A stretch of DNA of 64,000 bases from Pseudomonas thivervalensis. GTDB lineage: Bacteria; Pseudomonadota; Gammaproteobacteria; Pseudomonadales; Pseudomonadaceae. Below the pieces are notes generated by a model. The model saw only the letters and a list, made by a program, of their open reading frames with translations. It did no database searches and was not told the DNA's origin. This document shows positions 25,078 through 34,952 of this stretch, in pieces (position 1 is the stretch's first letter; each line of letters opens with the position of its first letter). The position numbers and the translations under genes are program-made. The stretch covers positions 310,001 to 374,000 of the forward strand of contig NZ_LHVE01000006.1 of assembly GCF_001269655.1 (NCBI RefSeq), read 5' to 3'.

Positions 25078-27735
25078 TCACGCCAGGCTCTTGCTCACTA
25101 CCTCGAACACATCGGCGGAAAGCCCGCCGGAGGCCAGGATGCGCTCCAGCTCGGCCTTCATCAGCGCCTGGCGGGCGCTGTCGTATTTGCGCCAGCGGGT
25201 CAGCGGGGCCAGTTGCCGGGAGGCGATCTGCGGGTTGAAGCCATTGAGCTGGATGACCAGGTCCGCCAGGAAGCGATAACCCGAGCCGTCGGCGGCGTGG
25301 AAGTTGATCAGGTTCTGCCCGGCAAACGCACCCACCAACGCCCGCACCTTGTTCGGGTTCTTGATGTTGAACGCCGGGTGCTCCATCAATGCCTTGACCC
25401 GTGCCAGGCCGCCCGGCAACGGGCTGCCGGCCTGGACGCTGAACCATTGGTCCATGACCAGCGGGTTGCCCTTGAAGTTTTCCGCGAACACTTCCAGGGC
25501 CTTGGTCTTCTCGGCTTCGAACGACGAGTTGACCAGCACCGCCAGCGCGGTCAGGCGCTCGGTCATGTTGTCGGCAGTGTCGAATTGATCCAGGGTCGCG
25601 CTCAGCACCTCAGGCTTGCCGGTCAGCATCAGGTACGACAGCGCGATGTTCTGCAGCGCGCGGCGGGCGAAATGCTCGGCCTCGGCCACGTATGGCGTGC
25701 GTTTCGACAGGTCGCGATTGGCTTCATAACGCAGCCACAGAGCTTCGAACAGGTTTTCGGCCAACTGCTGGCGGGCGAACTCACGGGCGGCATGGATCGC
25801 CTCGACGTCGGCCACTTCGCTGATTTCCGTCAGGTAGGCTTCGCTTGGCAGCGAGAGCATTTCCGCGACCATGGCCTGGTCCAGGGATTCGTCCGACAGC
25901 ACGCTGCGCAGCGCACTGACCAGGCGCGGATCCAGCGTCAGCGTCGCGCCCTGCTGATGCTGGGCGATCAGTTCCTGCAACACCTGCACCGACAACTGCT
26001 GGCCGGCATCCCAGCGGTTGAAACCATCGCTGTCGTGCTGCATCAGGAACATCAGTTGATCGCGGTCGTAAGGGAAGCTCAGTTTCACCGGCGCCGAGAA
26101 ACCACGCAGCAACGAAGGCAGGGGCTGTTCGGCGACGTCGACGAAGGTGAAGGTCTGCTCGGCCTCGGTCACCGAGATCACTCGGGACGTACCGTTTGCC
26201 GCCGCTTCACCGACCAGGCGCAACGGGATCTCGGCGCCCTGGCTGTCCAGCAGGCCCAGTTCCACGGGGATCACGAACGGCAGTTTTTCCATCTTGTCCG
26301 GGGTCGGCGGGCAGCTCTGGCGGAACGTCAGGCTGTAGGTCTTGGCCGCAGCGTCGTAGGACTCGCTCACCGCCAGCCGTGGCGTGCCGGCCTGGCTGTA
26401 CCAGCGCTTGAACTGGGCCAGGTCGACACCGTTGGCATCTTCCATGGCCTTGATGAAATCGTCGCAGGTCACGGCCTGGCCGTCGTGGCGCTCGAAGTAC
26501 AGGTCGCTGCCCTTGCGGAAACCCTCAGGCCCCAGCAAGGTGTGGATCATGCCGACCACTTCCGAGCCCTTTTCGTACACGGTCAGGGTGTAGAAGTTGG
26601 AGATCTCGATAAAGCTGTCCGGACGCACCGGGTGGGCCATGGGGCCGGCGTCTTCGGCGAACTGGTGGGTGCGCAGGTACGCCACGTCCTGGATGCGCTT
26701 GACGGTGGCCGAGTTCATATCGGCCGAGAACCCGGCGTCGCGGAACACCGTGAAACCTTCCTTGAGCGACAGTTGGAACCAGTCGCGGCAGGTCACGCGG
26801 TTGCCCGACCAGTTATGGAAGTATTCGTGGGCAACGATCGCCTCGACCCGCTGGTGCGCAGCATCGGTGGCGGTTTCGGCGCGGGCCAGCACGGCACTGG
26901 AGTTGAAAATATTGAGGCCCTTGTTCTCCATGGCGCCCATGTTGAAGTCGTTGACCGCGACAATCATGAAAATGTCCAGGTCGTACTCGCGCCCGTACAC
27001 CTCTTCGTCCCAGCGCATCGACTTCTTCAGGCTGGTCATGGCGTGCTGGCATTTGTCGATGTTTTCCGGCTCGACATAGATGCGCAGCGCCACGCTGCGC
27101 TCGCTCAGGGTGGTAAAGGTGTCTTCGACGCACCACAGGTCACCGGCCACCAGGGCAAACAGGTAGGCCGGCTTCTTGAACGGGTCTTCCCAGGTCGCCC
27201 AGTGCCGGCCGTCTTCGCCGGGGCCGCTGGCAATCGGGTTGCCGTTGGACAGCAGCACCGGATAGCTGTGCTGCTCGGCCACCACGGTGGTGGTGAACTT
27301 GCTCATCACATCCGGGCGGTCGAGGTAATAAGTGATCTTGCGGAACCCTTCGGCCTCGCACTGGGTGCAGAACATGCTGCCGGATTTGTACAGGCCTTCC
27401 AGGGCGGTGTTGGTCTCCGGGTGGATCCGGACGGTGGTGTCGACCGTAAAGGCCTGGGCCTTGGGGTGCACGGTCAGGTGGCTGTCGTCCAGTTGATAGT
27501 CGCTCGGGCTCAGGTCGGCATCGTCGAGCTTGAGCGAGACCAGTTCCAGGTGCTGGCCATCGAGCACCAGCGGCGGCAGCCCGGCGCCGCGCTCGGGGTT
27601 GCGGCGCATCACCAGTTGCGCATGGACCAGGCTGTGGTCCTCGAACAACTCGAAGGTCAGGTGTGTTTCGTCGATCAGGTACTCGGGGGCCTGATAGTCC
27701 TTGAGGTAAATCATCTTCGGTTGTTCGGTGCGCAT
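25078..27735 (-). CDS. pepN: Aminopeptidase N (M1 family)
   Basis: An 885-residue cytosolic metallo-aminopeptidase of the E. coli PepN type. The substrate-anchoring GAMEN is at 267-271 and the zinc motif HEYFHNW starts at 303, with the third ligand Glu in LKEGFTVFRD, giving HExxH-x18-E. The N-terminal saddle domain (KDYQAPEYLIDETHLTFEL) and the C-terminal helical domain are complete. ATG at 27735 is followed by a second in-frame ATG at codon 8 that could also be used. It is last in the nadK run, 13 bases behind the DUF2797 gene. Confidence 0.96.
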   Translation of the reverse strand: MRTEQPKMIYLKDYQAPEYLIDETHLTFELFEDHSLVHAQLVMRRNPERGAGLPPLVLDGQHLELVSLKLDDADLSPSDYQLDDSHLTVHPKAQAFTVDTTVRIHPETNTALEGLYKSGSMFCTQCEAEGFRKITYYLDRPDVMSKFTTTVVAEQHSYPVLLSNGNPIASGPGEDGRHWATWEDPFKKPAYLFALVAGDLWCVEDTFTTLSERSVALRIYVEPENIDKCQHAMTSLKKSMRWDEEVYGREYDLDIFMIVAVNDFNMGAMENKGLNIFNSSAVLARAETATDAAHQRVEAIVAHEYFHNWSGNRVTCRDWFQLSLKEGFTVFRDAGFSADMNSATVKRIQDVAYLRTHQFAEDAGPMAHPVRPDSFIEISNFYTLTVYEKGSEVVGMIHTLLGPEGFRKGSDLYFERHDGQAVTCDDFIKAMEDANGVDLAQFKRWYSQAGTPRLAVSESYDAAAKTYSLTFRQSCPPTPDKMEKLPFVIPVELGLLDSQGAEIPLRLVGEAAANGTSRVISVTEAEQTFTFVDVAEQPLPSLLRGFSAPVKLSFPYDRDQLMFLMQHDSDGFNRWDAGQQLSVQVLQELIAQHQQGATLTLDPRLVSALRSVLSDESLDQAMVAEMLSLPSEAYLTEISEVADVEAIHAAREFARQQLAENLFEALWLRYEANRDLSKRTPYVAEAEHFARRALQNIALSYLMLTGKPEVLSATLDQFDTADNMTERLTALAVLVNSSFEAEKTKALEVFAENFKGNPLVMDQWFSVQAGSPLPGGLARVKALMEHPAFNIKNPNKVRALVGAFAGQNLINFHAADGSGYRFLADLVIQLNGFNPQIASRQLAPLTRWRKYDSARQALMKAELERILASGGLSADVFEVVSKSLA

Positions 27736-27748
27736 GGGTCGAATCCTT

Positions 27749-28579
27749 CTACTGATGCACGGCGAGCTGGTAGGCCGTGTATTTACGAATGTTGATCACG
27801 CCGGTGTCGAAAATCAGGTATTGGCCCTTGATCCCCAGCAGCGTGCCTTCGGCGATCGGGTTCTTGTCCAGGTTGAAGCTGACGATCTTGGCCGGGTATT
27901 GCTCCACCGGATAACGGATCTCGAGGGGTTCGACGTCCGCTATGGTCTGGATCGCCTGCAGGCCGAATCGTTCCTGCAAGCCCTGCAATCCCTCGGCGCA
28001 GCTGTCGAACAGCGCGTCGCGGATCGCCGGCAGGTCCACTGCCACCGCATCGCCCTTGAGCAAGGCGCGCCAGTTGGTCTTGTCCGCCACCTGGCTGCGG
28101 AACAGGTCTTCGACAAACCCCGACTGCTGGCGGGTGGCGACCCGCAGGATCGGCAGCGCCTGGCTGGCGCCCTGGTCCAGCCAGCGGGTCGGCAGTTGCG
28201 TGGCACGGGTGATGCCGACTTTCACGCCCGAGGAGTTGGCCAGGTAGACCACATGATCGGTCATGCAGAACTGCTCGCCCCAGGCCGGATCACGGCAGGT
28301 GCCCGCGTCGAAATGGCAACGCTCGGGGCTCATGATGCACAGGTCGCACTGGGCCAGCTTGGTCATGCACGGGTAGCAATAACCCTGGCTGAAGCTGGTC
28401 TTGGTCCGGCGTCCGCAATGGGTGCAGTGGATCGCACCGAGGTATTCCAGGCGAATCGTGCTGCCGATCAACGGGTTGACCGGCACCTCGACCTCACCCA
28501 GGCGAAAGGCATATTGAACGGTCGGCCCGTCAAGGCGCGCCGACATCTTGCTGATTGCACCGCGGCCAATCTCGATCAA
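27749..28579 (-). CDS. DUF2797 family protein (zinc-binding, GIY-YIG-like)
   Basis: A 276-residue protein of unknown function. It carries CTHCGRRTKTSFSQGYCYPC and CDLCIMSPERC, likely zinc sites, and VYLANSSGVKVGITR, which resembles the core of a GIY-YIG nuclease. I place the start at the TTG at 28579, which overlaps the DUF1315 stop as TTGA and keeps the conserved IEIGRGAISKMSARL; the alternative ATG at 28546 lacks a ribosome binding site. The family is widespread in pseudomonads next to pepN. Confidence 0.8.
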   Translation of the reverse strand: MIEIGRGAISKMSARLDGPTVQYAFRLGEVEVPVNPLIGSTIRLEYLGAIHCTHCGRRTKTSFSQGYCYPCMTKLAQCDLCIMSPERCHFDAGTCRDPAWGEQFCMTDHVVYLANSSGVKVGITRATQLPTRWLDQGASQALPILRVATRQQSGFVEDLFRSQVADKTNWRALLKGDAVAVDLPAIRDALFDSCAEGLQGLQERFGLQAIQTIADVEPLEIRYPVEQYPAKIVSFNLDKNPIAEGTLLGIKGQYLIFDTGVINIRKYTAYQLAVHQ

Positions 28580-28836
28580 TGGATGGCGTCCGACTTGAAC
28601 AGGATATTCGGCACTTCGGTGGCTTTCGACTGGCATTCCTGCGGGCCCATGTAGCCGGTGCGTTCGTCTTCGGGCAGGTTCTGGATTTCCCAGGCGATCA
28701 TCGCCTGCAGCGACAGCTCGCGCTGCTCGGCGGTGAGCTTGTTGCCATCGGCCCATTTGCCGATTTCCACCGCCAGTTTCAGGCTCCGGTAGATGTCGGG
28801 GGTGATGTTGTTGATCATTTCGTTGAAGGAAGACAT
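28576..28836 (-). CDS. DUF1315 family protein (YeaC-like)
   Basis: An 86-residue cytosolic protein with the family pattern MINNITPDIYRSLKLAVEIGKW and ETRGLTAEQ-like helix LTAEQRELSLQAMIAWE, ending in a Cys-containing tail (MGPQECQSK). Function unknown. ATG 28836 has GGAGAACCC upstream. It overlaps the DUF2797 gene by four bases. Confidence 0.85.
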   Translation of the reverse strand: MSSFNEMINNITPDIYRSLKLAVEIGKWADGNKLTAEQRELSLQAMIAWEIQNLPEDERTGYMGPQECQSKATEVPNILFKSDAIH

Positions 28837-28881
28837 GGGTTCTCCGCGCAATCGCGCATTCTCAAAAGGCACAGGCGCCAG

Positions 28882-29754
28882 TCAAAGGGCCATTTTACGG
28901 CGAGCGAACAGCCCGCCCAACAACCCGGTGAAGCAGCCGACGAGCAGCCCGCCAACGTGGGCCGCATTGGCGATTTCGCCGAAACCGATCAGCGAAACCA
29001 GCCCGGACAGGCACAGCAGCAACCACACCAGCATCATCACCAGCACCCCACGGGGCAAGTGATAAGCCGGGTTCGGTGCGAGCAGTTGGTAGATCCAGCA
29101 ATGGCCCAGCAGGCCATACAACACCCCAGACAACCCGCCGAACAGCGTCGGGCCGCTGAAAAAGTACTGGGCGAAATTGGAGACAAGGCTGAACAGCAGC
29201 GTCAACCCCAACAGGTTGATGCCACCCTGGCGCGCTTCGATCCGCCGCCCCAGCTCCCAATACCACATGCCGTTCATGGCGATGTGCAGGAAACCGAAGT
29301 GAATCAGCATCGGTGTCACCAGGCGCCACCACTGCCCCGCCGCCAGGCTGTCGGCCAAGGGCGTGAACTGGATGTACTCGCCAACGACGCGAAACTCGAG
29401 GAAGGTCAGCCAGCGCAGGGTTTCAAGATTGTCCCCCAGGAGGGTGACGGCGCTGACGATCAGGCTCAGCAACAGCACCAGGGCGGTTACCGGACTGCGG
29501 GTCAGTTGCTGGACGAACCCCGCTCGCCGGGACGTGCTGCCGGTGTCCGGCAGTTCCAGTTGCTGATCGGGATCGCCGGCGGGAAAGCGCGCATACAACG
29601 AACGCACGTCTTCACTGATTTCATCCGGCACCCAGAGCACCTGCTCGCCCGCCTCTTCGCTGACGCGATGGGGCACTTGCATGCGTTGCAGCAGCTTGAC
29701 GAAACCACTCAGGTCCACCGCCAGGGGCAGGCGCAGAACCGCGACAGCACTCAT
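28882..29754 (-). CDS. glpG: Rhomboid-family intramembrane serine protease
   Basis: A 290-residue membrane protease. After a cytosolic N-terminal domain of about 95 residues come six helices with the catalytic pair Ser209 (GGLSGVLYG) and His266 (NAAHVGG); the loop-1 pattern WRLVTPMLIHFGFLHIAMN and the helix-2 Asn are present. This is the GlpG type, which cuts transmembrane helices of unstable or orphan membrane proteins. The start ATG overlaps the stop of the phosphoesterase gene (ATGA at 29754-29751), so the two are coupled. Confidence 0.9.
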   Translation of the reverse strand: MSAVAVLRLPLAVDLSGFVKLLQRMQVPHRVSEEAGEQVLWVPDEISEDVRSLYARFPAGDPDQQLELPDTGSTSRRAGFVQQLTRSPVTALVLLLSLIVSAVTLLGDNLETLRWLTFLEFRVVGEYIQFTPLADSLAAGQWWRLVTPMLIHFGFLHIAMNGMWYWELGRRIEARQGGINLLGLTLLFSLVSNFAQYFFSGPTLFGGLSGVLYGLLGHCWIYQLLAPNPAYHLPRGVLVMMLVWLLLCLSGLVSLIGFGEIANAAHVGGLLVGCFTGLLGGLFARRKMAL

Positions 29755-30722
29755 TGCACCACCTCCGGCCGCTCGACATCGACCCAGACGAACTTGTGCG
29801 GGTCCAGGCGGGTTTCCTGGTCGAGGCGATAGGCGACCAGCTTGCCGTAGAGCACCGCGCTGTAGTCCAGGCAGGCCAGGTTCGGGCGGATCGGCGCGGG
29901 TTTGCCGCTGCGCCAATAGTGGCCGACGAACAACAGCGGCTCATCGACGCCATAACGCAGCAGGTTGTTTTTTTCATCCGGCGACAGCGGCGTGCGGGCC
30001 ACCGGCTCCGGCAAGGCGTCAGGCTGGAACACGATGTCGCCGTAGGTCTGCGGGTTGTCTTCCCAGAACTTGGTGCGGAAAAACGAACGGGTCAGGCCAT
30101 CGCCACCGGTCAGCGTCAGGCCGTGGGGCAGGCGCATGTCCGTGCCACGCAGCAAGCGATCGAACACCGTGCAGGCAAAACTGCCCGTTTGCGCCGAGGC
30201 CTGGAGGAAATGCTCGTCGACGCAACCGTCCGGGAACAAACCACGCAGCGGCTCGATCAGGCCGGCATCCCAACAGGCATGCACGACCCGGAAACGGCCA
30301 GCATCGACGAACAGAGGCAGTTCATAGAACCACTTGAGGAAGTCATGCCAGTCGCCGGGATGCTGCTCGAACTGGGTCAGGGTCTCGTTGAGCAGGCGAG
30401 CATGGCGCGGCGTGTGTTCGCGTACGTAGCGCTGGCCGCTGCCCGGCAATGCCGGTGTGCTCCAGCCCAGGGCGTTGAACTCGTGGTTGCCCATGATGCA
30501 CAGCGCCTGGCCGGCCACGACCATGTCATGGACGATGTGCAGCGCCTCGCGAATCCGCGGGCCACGGTCGATGATGTCCCCCAGGAACACGGCCATGCGC
30601 GACGGATGCCGCCAGACCCCGCCCTGCTTGTGGTAACCGAGTCGGTCCAGCAGGTGTTCCAGGGTCAGGGCGCATCCGTGCACGTCACCGATCAAATCGT
30701 AACTGCGCGCAGGATCGAGCAT
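29751..30722 (-). CDS. Calcineurin-like metallophosphoesterase
   Basis: A 323-residue phosphoesterase of the PPP type, with the three metal motifs GDVHG (12-16), GDIIDRGP (from about 48) and GNHE (near 78), and the later GHYW. Similar to serine/threonine phosphatases and diadenosine tetraphosphatases; substrate unknown. The start overlaps the nadK stop (TGATG) and the stop overlaps the rhomboid start, which ties it tightly into this operon. Confidence 0.88.
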   Translation of the reverse strand: MLDPARSYDLIGDVHGCALTLEHLLDRLGYHKQGGVWRHPSRMAVFLGDIIDRGPRIREALHIVHDMVVAGQALCIMGNHEFNALGWSTPALPGSGQRYVREHTPRHARLLNETLTQFEQHPGDWHDFLKWFYELPLFVDAGRFRVVHACWDAGLIEPLRGLFPDGCVDEHFLQASAQTGSFACTVFDRLLRGTDMRLPHGLTLTGGDGLTRSFFRTKFWEDNPQTYGDIVFQPDALPEPVARTPLSPDEKNNLLRYGVDEPLLFVGHYWRSGKPAPIRPNLACLDYSAVLYGKLVAYRLDQETRLDPHKFVWVDVERPEVVQ

Positions 30723-31612
30723 CAGTCGCCTCCACCCCCCAACCGACTGCCCCAGCCGAGCTTGGTCCGGCAGACTTCGTAGTAATTGTGATCCAGCGGG
30801 TGGATCAGGCGCAGCTTCTGCGCTTTTTTGCTGACGGTGATGGTGTCACCCGGCGCGCAGGTGAAATGGTTCTGGCCATCACAGGACACTTGCGGGTAGA
30901 TCTGCATATCCTTGGACACGACGATTTTCAGCTCACTGTTGCCATCGACCACAATCGGTCGCCCAGACAAGGTATGGGGGTACATGGGCACAATCACAAT
31001 AGCGTCGAGCTTGGGATGCATGATCGGGCCGCCGGCTGACAGCGCGTAGGCCGTGGAACCGGTGGGCGTGGCGACGATCAGGCCGTCGGCCTTCTGGCTG
31101 CAGACGAATTGGCCGTCGATGTACAGCTCGAATTCGATCATCCGAGTGGACTTGCCAGGGTGCAGCACCACGTCGTTGAGGGCATCGCCCTGGCCAATGG
31201 CCTCGGCATGACGGCGGACCTCGGCTTGCAGCAGGAAGCGGTTTTCCACCAGGTAGTGGCCGTCCAGCACTTCGGCGACCTTGACCTCCAGCTCGTCAGG
31301 GCGGATATCGGTGAGGAACCCCAGGCTGCCGCGGTTGATCCCCAGCACCGGGATATTGTGCCGCGCCAGCGCCCGGGCGGCGCCCAGCAGGCTGCCGTCG
31401 CCGCCGACCACGATGACCATGTCACAGACCTCGCCGAGCATCTTGCGCGACGACGTCTGCAGGCCGTGGCCCGGCAGCACTTCGGCGATGGTATCTTCGA
31501 GGATCACATGCAGGTGCCGCTCCAGGAGGAAACGTTTGAGACGGCGAACGGTGTCCAACACCTGCGAACTGCCCAGGCGACCGATGATGCCGATATTGCG
31601 AAATTGCTCCAT
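30722..31612 (-). CDS. nadK: NAD kinase
   Basis: A 296-residue NAD(+) kinase, the only source of NADP(H). It has the [14 protein letters not shown]-site motif, [10 protein letters not shown] and the conserved [24 protein letters not shown] segment (GSTAY). The length fits the bacterial enzyme. It is the first gene of the run nadK, phosphoesterase, rhomboid, DUF1315, DUF2797, pepN, all minus strand. It is divergent from the DUF1853 gene with 105 bases between them, so the promoter should lie there. Confidence 0.96.
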   Translation of the reverse strand: MEQFRNIGIIGRLGSSQVLDTVRRLKRFLLERHLHVILEDTIAEVLPGHGLQTSSRKMLGEVCDMVIVVGGDGSLLGAARALARHNIPVLGINRGSLGFLTDIRPDELEVKVAEVLDGHYLVENRFLLQAEVRRHAEAIGQGDALNDVVLHPGKSTRMIEFELYIDGQFVCSQKADGLIVATPTGSTAYALSAGGPIMHPKLDAIVIVPMYPHTLSGRPIVVDGNSELKIVVSKDMQIYPQVSCDGQNHFTCAPGDTITVSKKAQKLRLIHPLDHNYYEVCRTKLGWGSRLGGGGD

Positions 31613-31717
31613 GAGGCTCCTGCGAAGGTCTGCGGCGGGCGAAAAACACGATTATGGGCGAAAGCGCGCCGTAGACAAAATCCTTTAAGCCTTCAGCGCA
31701 ACGGCTATGCTCGCAAG

Positions 31718-32674
31718 ATGATCCTGTTCCCTGAATTGCTGGACCTGCCCCGTCGCCTGCGCCATCCCGAAGTGCGCGATCTCGCGTGGGCGATCATCGC
31801 CCCGCCAATGCTCATCGACACGCCCTGGCCCCAGCGCCATCCCCTGGCCGGCAGTGACTGGGTGCAGGAGCCCGCTCGGCTGGAGCACTGGCTGCGGCAA
31901 CTGGACCGCGACAGCTACCCATTGCTGCACTGCCTGTCCCAAGGGCGAACCCGACGTTTGGGCCTGTATTACGAAAGGCTGTGGCAGTTTGCCGTGCAGC
32001 ATGCCCCGGGCATCGAATTGATCGCCGCGAACCTGCCGATCCGGCGCGAAGGGCATACCCTGGGCGAACTGGACCTGCTGCTGCGTGATCGCGACGGTAT
32101 TCATCACCTGGAACTGGCCATCAAGTTGTACCTCGGGCCCCAGCATGGAAACGGACTGGATGCCGCGCAATGGCTGGGTCCGGGTTGCCATGACCGGCTC
32201 GACCGCAAGCTGGCGCATCTGCGCGAACACCAACTGCCGATCTCGGCCCGCCCGGAAAGTCGCGAGGCCCTGGCGGCGCTGGGGATCGAATCGTTTCGCT
32301 CACACCTGTGGCTCGGCGGCTACCTGCTCTATCCCTGGCCGGGCGAGGCCGAACCGCCGAGCGGCGCGCACCCCAGGCACTTGCGTGGCCGTTGGTTGCA
32401 CCAGCGGGATTGGCACGGTTTCATCGCCCAACGTCCGCCGGGTCGCTGGCAACCCCTGCCCCGCGCTGCCTGGCTGGCCCCGGCGCATTATCCGGCCGAA
32501 CAAACCTGGAGCACCGCGCAACTGGACGCCTGGCGAATGGCCCTGGATCCCATGGCGCCGGCGCAGTTGATGGTACGCCTGAACGAAAACGCCGAGGGCG
32601 AGTGGGAAGAAGCCGAGCGGGTGTTCCTAGTGGCGGATCTTTGGCCGAATGTGCCGGGTAATGGTAATGCTTAA
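31718..32674 (+). CDS. DUF1853 family protein
   Basis: A 318-residue cytosolic protein with the DUF1853 blocks [33 protein letters not shown] and the nuclease-like ELDLLLRD...[11 protein letters not shown] (E-x-D and E-x-K spaced as in the PD-(D/E)XK fold, my inference). Function unknown. I chose ATG 31718 since the family starts near this point; the frame extends far upstream only as antisense of nadK. The ribosome binding site is weak (GCAAG). Confidence 0.85.
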   Translation: MILFPELLDLPRRLRHPEVRDLAWAIIAPPMLIDTPWPQRHPLAGSDWVQEPARLEHWLRQLDRDSYPLLHCLSQGRTRRLGLYYERLWQFAVQHAPGIELIAANLPIRREGHTLGELDLLLRDRDGIHHLELAIKLYLGPQHGNGLDAAQWLGPGCHDRLDRKLAHLREHQLPISARPESREALAALGIESFRSHLWLGGYLLYPWPGEAEPPSGAHPRHLRGRWLHQRDWHGFIAQRPPGRWQPLPRAAWLAPAHYPAEQTWSTAQLDAWRMALDPMAPAQLMVRLNENAEGEWEEAERVFLVADLWPNVPGNGNA

Positions 32675-32690
32675 TAGATTGGCGTACGCC

Positions 32691-32790
32691 CTGTAGGAGC
32701 TGGCGAAGCCTGCGATCTCTTGATCTTTCGCTTGCGATTCAAGTGTCGGAGGAAAGATCGCAGCCTCGCTTCGCTCGGCAGCTCCTACAG
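32691..32790. repeat. Type C palindromic repeat reaching into arsB
   Basis: Outer arms CTGTAGGAGCTG / CAGCTCCTACAG and inner arms GCCTGCGATCTCTTGATC / GAAAGATCGCAGCC. The right end overlaps the last bases of arsB, and the arsB stop codon (TAG, read on the minus strand at 32787-32785) lies in the repeat arm. Confidence 0.85.
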
Positions 32791-34068
32791 GGACAACCGC
32801 ACAGCCAAAGCCGCCAACGTCACCAGCAACACCGGCACCGTCAGCACGATCCCGACCTTGAAGTAATACCCCCAACCGATCCGGATATCCTTGCGCGCCA
32901 GCACGTGCAGCCACAGCAAGGTCGCCAGGCTGCCGATCGGGGTGATTTTCGGGCCCAGGTCGCTGCCGATGACGTTGGCGTAGATCATCGCCTCCTTCAC
33001 CACGCCAGTGGCCTGGCTGGCGTCGATGGACAAGGCACCGATCAGCACCGTCGGCAAATTGTTCATGACCGACGACAGCAACGCCGTCAGCACGCCGGTG
33101 CCCATGGCCGCGCCCCACACACCATAGGCGGCGAAACCGTCGAGCCACTGGGCCAGGTAACCGGTCAGCCCGGCGTTACGCAAGCCATAGACCACCAGGT
33201 ACATGCCGAGGGAGAAAATCACGATCTGCCAGGGCGCTTCCTTCATCGCCTTGCGGGTGGAAATCTTGTGGCCGTAGGCCGCGACAGCCAGCAGCAACGC
33301 AGCACAAACCGCCGAAATCGCACTGATGGGGATCCCCAGCGGCTCCAGGGCAAAGCAGCCCAGCAGCAGGATCACCAGCACCACCCAACCGGCGTAAAAC
33401 GTTGCCTTGTCGTGGATCGCCGTCGCCGGATCGTCCAGTTGTCCGGGGTCGTAGTCGCGCGGGATGTCACGACGAAAAACCCACATCAGGATCGCCAGAC
33501 TGGCCGCCACGCTGATCAGGTTCACCGGCACCATGACCGCCGCATAGCGATTGAAACCAATGCCGAAGAAGTCCGCCGAGACGATGTTCACCAGGTTCGA
33601 CACCACCAGAGGCAAGCTCGCGGTGTCGGCAATGAAGCCGGCCCCCATCACGAACGCAAGCGTCGCCGCCGGGGAGAAACGCAACGCCAGCAGCATCGAA
33701 ATCACGATGGGTGTCAGGATCAGCGCCGCCCCGTCATTGGCAAACAAGGCCGACACCAGTGCTCCCAGCAGCACCATGAAGGCAAACAGCTTGCGCCCGC
33801 TGCCCTTTCCCCAACGGGCCACATGCAGGGCCGCCCAGGCGAAGAACCCGGCCTCGTCCAACAGCAGGCTGATGATGATCAGCGCGACAAACGTCCCGGT
33901 GGCGTTCCAGATGATCTGCCAGACCAGCGCAACGTCACCGACCTGCACCACCCCGCTCGCCAAGGCCAGCAGCGCACCCAACGTCGCGCTCCAACCCACG
34001 CCCAGCCCCTTGGGCTGCCAGATCACCAGCGTAATGGTCAGCAGGAAAATCAACGACGCGACGAGCAT
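32785..34068 (-). CDS. arsB: Arsenite efflux permease ArsB
   Basis: A 427-residue inner-membrane arsenite/antimonite exporter with twelve helices, very close to E. coli ArsB (429 residues): [62 protein letters not shown]-type [15 protein letters not shown] and the C-terminal [19 protein letters not shown]. The ATG at 34068 matches the family start; an in-frame TTG lies nine bases upstream. The upstream arsR is a remnant and no arsC or arsH is seen nearby, so this would be an arsenite pump without its own regulator or reductase. The frame itself is intact. Confidence 0.95.
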   Translation of the reverse strand: MLVASLIFLLTITLVIWQPKGLGVGWSATLGALLALASGVVQVGDVALVWQIIWNATGTFVALIIISLLLDEAGFFAWAALHVARWGKGSGRKLFAFMVLLGALVSALFANDGAALILTPIVISMLLALRFSPAATLAFVMGAGFIADTASLPLVVSNLVNIVSADFFGIGFNRYAAVMVPVNLISVAASLAILMWVFRRDIPRDYDPGQLDDPATAIHDKATFYAGWVVLVILLLGCFALEPLGIPISAISAVCAALLLAVAAYGHKISTRKAMKEAPWQIVIFSLGMYLVVYGLRNAGLTGYLAQWLDGFAAYGVWGAAMGTGVLTALLSSVMNNLPTVLIGALSIDASQATGVVKEAMIYANVIGSDLGPKITPIGSLATLLWLHVLARKDIRIGWGYYFKVGIVLTVPVLLVTLAALAVRLSL

Positions 34069-34196
34069 GCGTAACAACCTGGAAAGAGAACGTTAAAGAC
34101 AGGAATCACCAGCAGTGCAATGCACAGGCGAGTGTTGTCGGCGAGCGCCTTGAAGACATCGACAGGGCTTGGGTAGTCAGGCACAGCGAAGGACAT
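34050..34196 (-). pseudogene. arsR: Truncated arsR (N-terminal remnant)
   Basis: From ATG 34196 the frame reads VDVFKALADNTRLCIALLV, which is the N-terminal helix region of ArsR repressors (typical VFKALADxTRLRIxxLL). After about 30 residues (near 34107) the homology stops: the metal-binding CVC motif, the recognition helix and the dimer region are all missing. The frame goes on through unrelated codons and ends at 34050, 19 bases inside arsB, in a different frame. So the middle and end of arsR appear deleted and the rest now acts at most as a leader peptide for arsB. Confidence 0.7.
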
Positions 34197-34270
34197 CCCG
34201 GATGAGCGAACGGCGAAGGTATGGAATTCAGGCAATGCAGTAAAGCAGCGATTGCAGGCGCAAATATAGC

Positions 34271-34380
34271 GTGGCGAGGGAGCTTGCTCCCGCTGGACTG
34301 CGCAGCAGGCCCAGGTTTTGTGCTGCGGCCAGATTTCGGGGCCGCTTCGCGACCCAGCGGGAGCAAGCTCCCTCGCCACA
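34271..34380. repeat. Inverted REP pair, type A
   Basis: Facing type A cores about 68 bases apart, just upstream of the arsR remnant and downstream of the flavin reductase gene. Confidence 0.9.
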
Positions 34381-34394
34381 GAGCCTGCGCGGGT

Positions 34395-34952
34395 TCAGAT
34401 TTTCTTGTGCTGCTCGACCCACTTGCCATAGGCATCGATGAATTTCTGCAGGAAGGGTCGTACCGAATCCGACAGGTTGCCCGCCTCGTCAAACGCCGTC
34501 CCGGCGCCGCTCAGGTAGGCTTCCGGTTGCTGCATGCAGGGCACGTCAAGGAACACCAGCGACTGGCGCAGATGATGATTGGCACCAAAGCCACCGATGG
34601 CGCCCGGCGAAGCGCTGATCACCGCGCCCGGTTTGCCGCTCAAGCAGCTTTGGCCGTAGGGACGCGAACCGACGTCAATGGCATTCTTCAGCGGTGCCGG
34701 CACCGAACGGTTGTACTCCGGCGTGACGAACAACAAGGCATCGGCCGCGCCCACCTGCTGACGGAATGTGGTGTAGGCTGCCGGCGGCGTGACGTCGATG
34801 TCTTCGTTATAAAGTGGCAACTCGCCGATCTCGATGATATTCAGCTTGAGGTTGGCGGGCGCCAGATCAGCCAGTGCCAGCGCGACCTTGCGGTTGATCG
34901 ATGCCTTGCGCAGGCTGCCCACCAAAACGGCCACTGTGTAGACATTACTCAT
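34395..34952 (-). CDS. NADPH-dependent FMN reductase family protein
   Basis: A 185-residue flavodoxin-fold oxidoreductase similar to chromate/quinone reductases (ChrR, YieF). The phosphate-binding loop VGSLRKASINRK is near residue 11, and TPEYNRSVPAPLKNAID and SASPGAIGGFGANHHLRQ are family segments. It is too short and lacks the N-terminal extension expected of ArsH, so I do not count it as part of the ars operon. ATG 34952 fits the family start; the longer frame to 35012 does not. Confidence 0.88.
   Translation of the reverse strand: MSNVYTVAVLVGSLRKASINRKVALALADLAPANLKLNIIEIGELPLYNEDIDVTPPAAYTTFRQQVGAADALLFVTPEYNRSVPAPLKNAIDVGSRPYGQSCLSGKPGAVISASPGAIGGFGANHHLRQSLVFLDVPCMQQPEAYLSGAGTAFDEAGNLSDSVRPFLQKFIDAYGKWVEQHKKI

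Noticed and set aside
34395..34952. arsH
   Set aside because: The flavin reductase is too short and lacks the ArsH N-terminal extension; it fits ChrR/YieF-like enzymes better.
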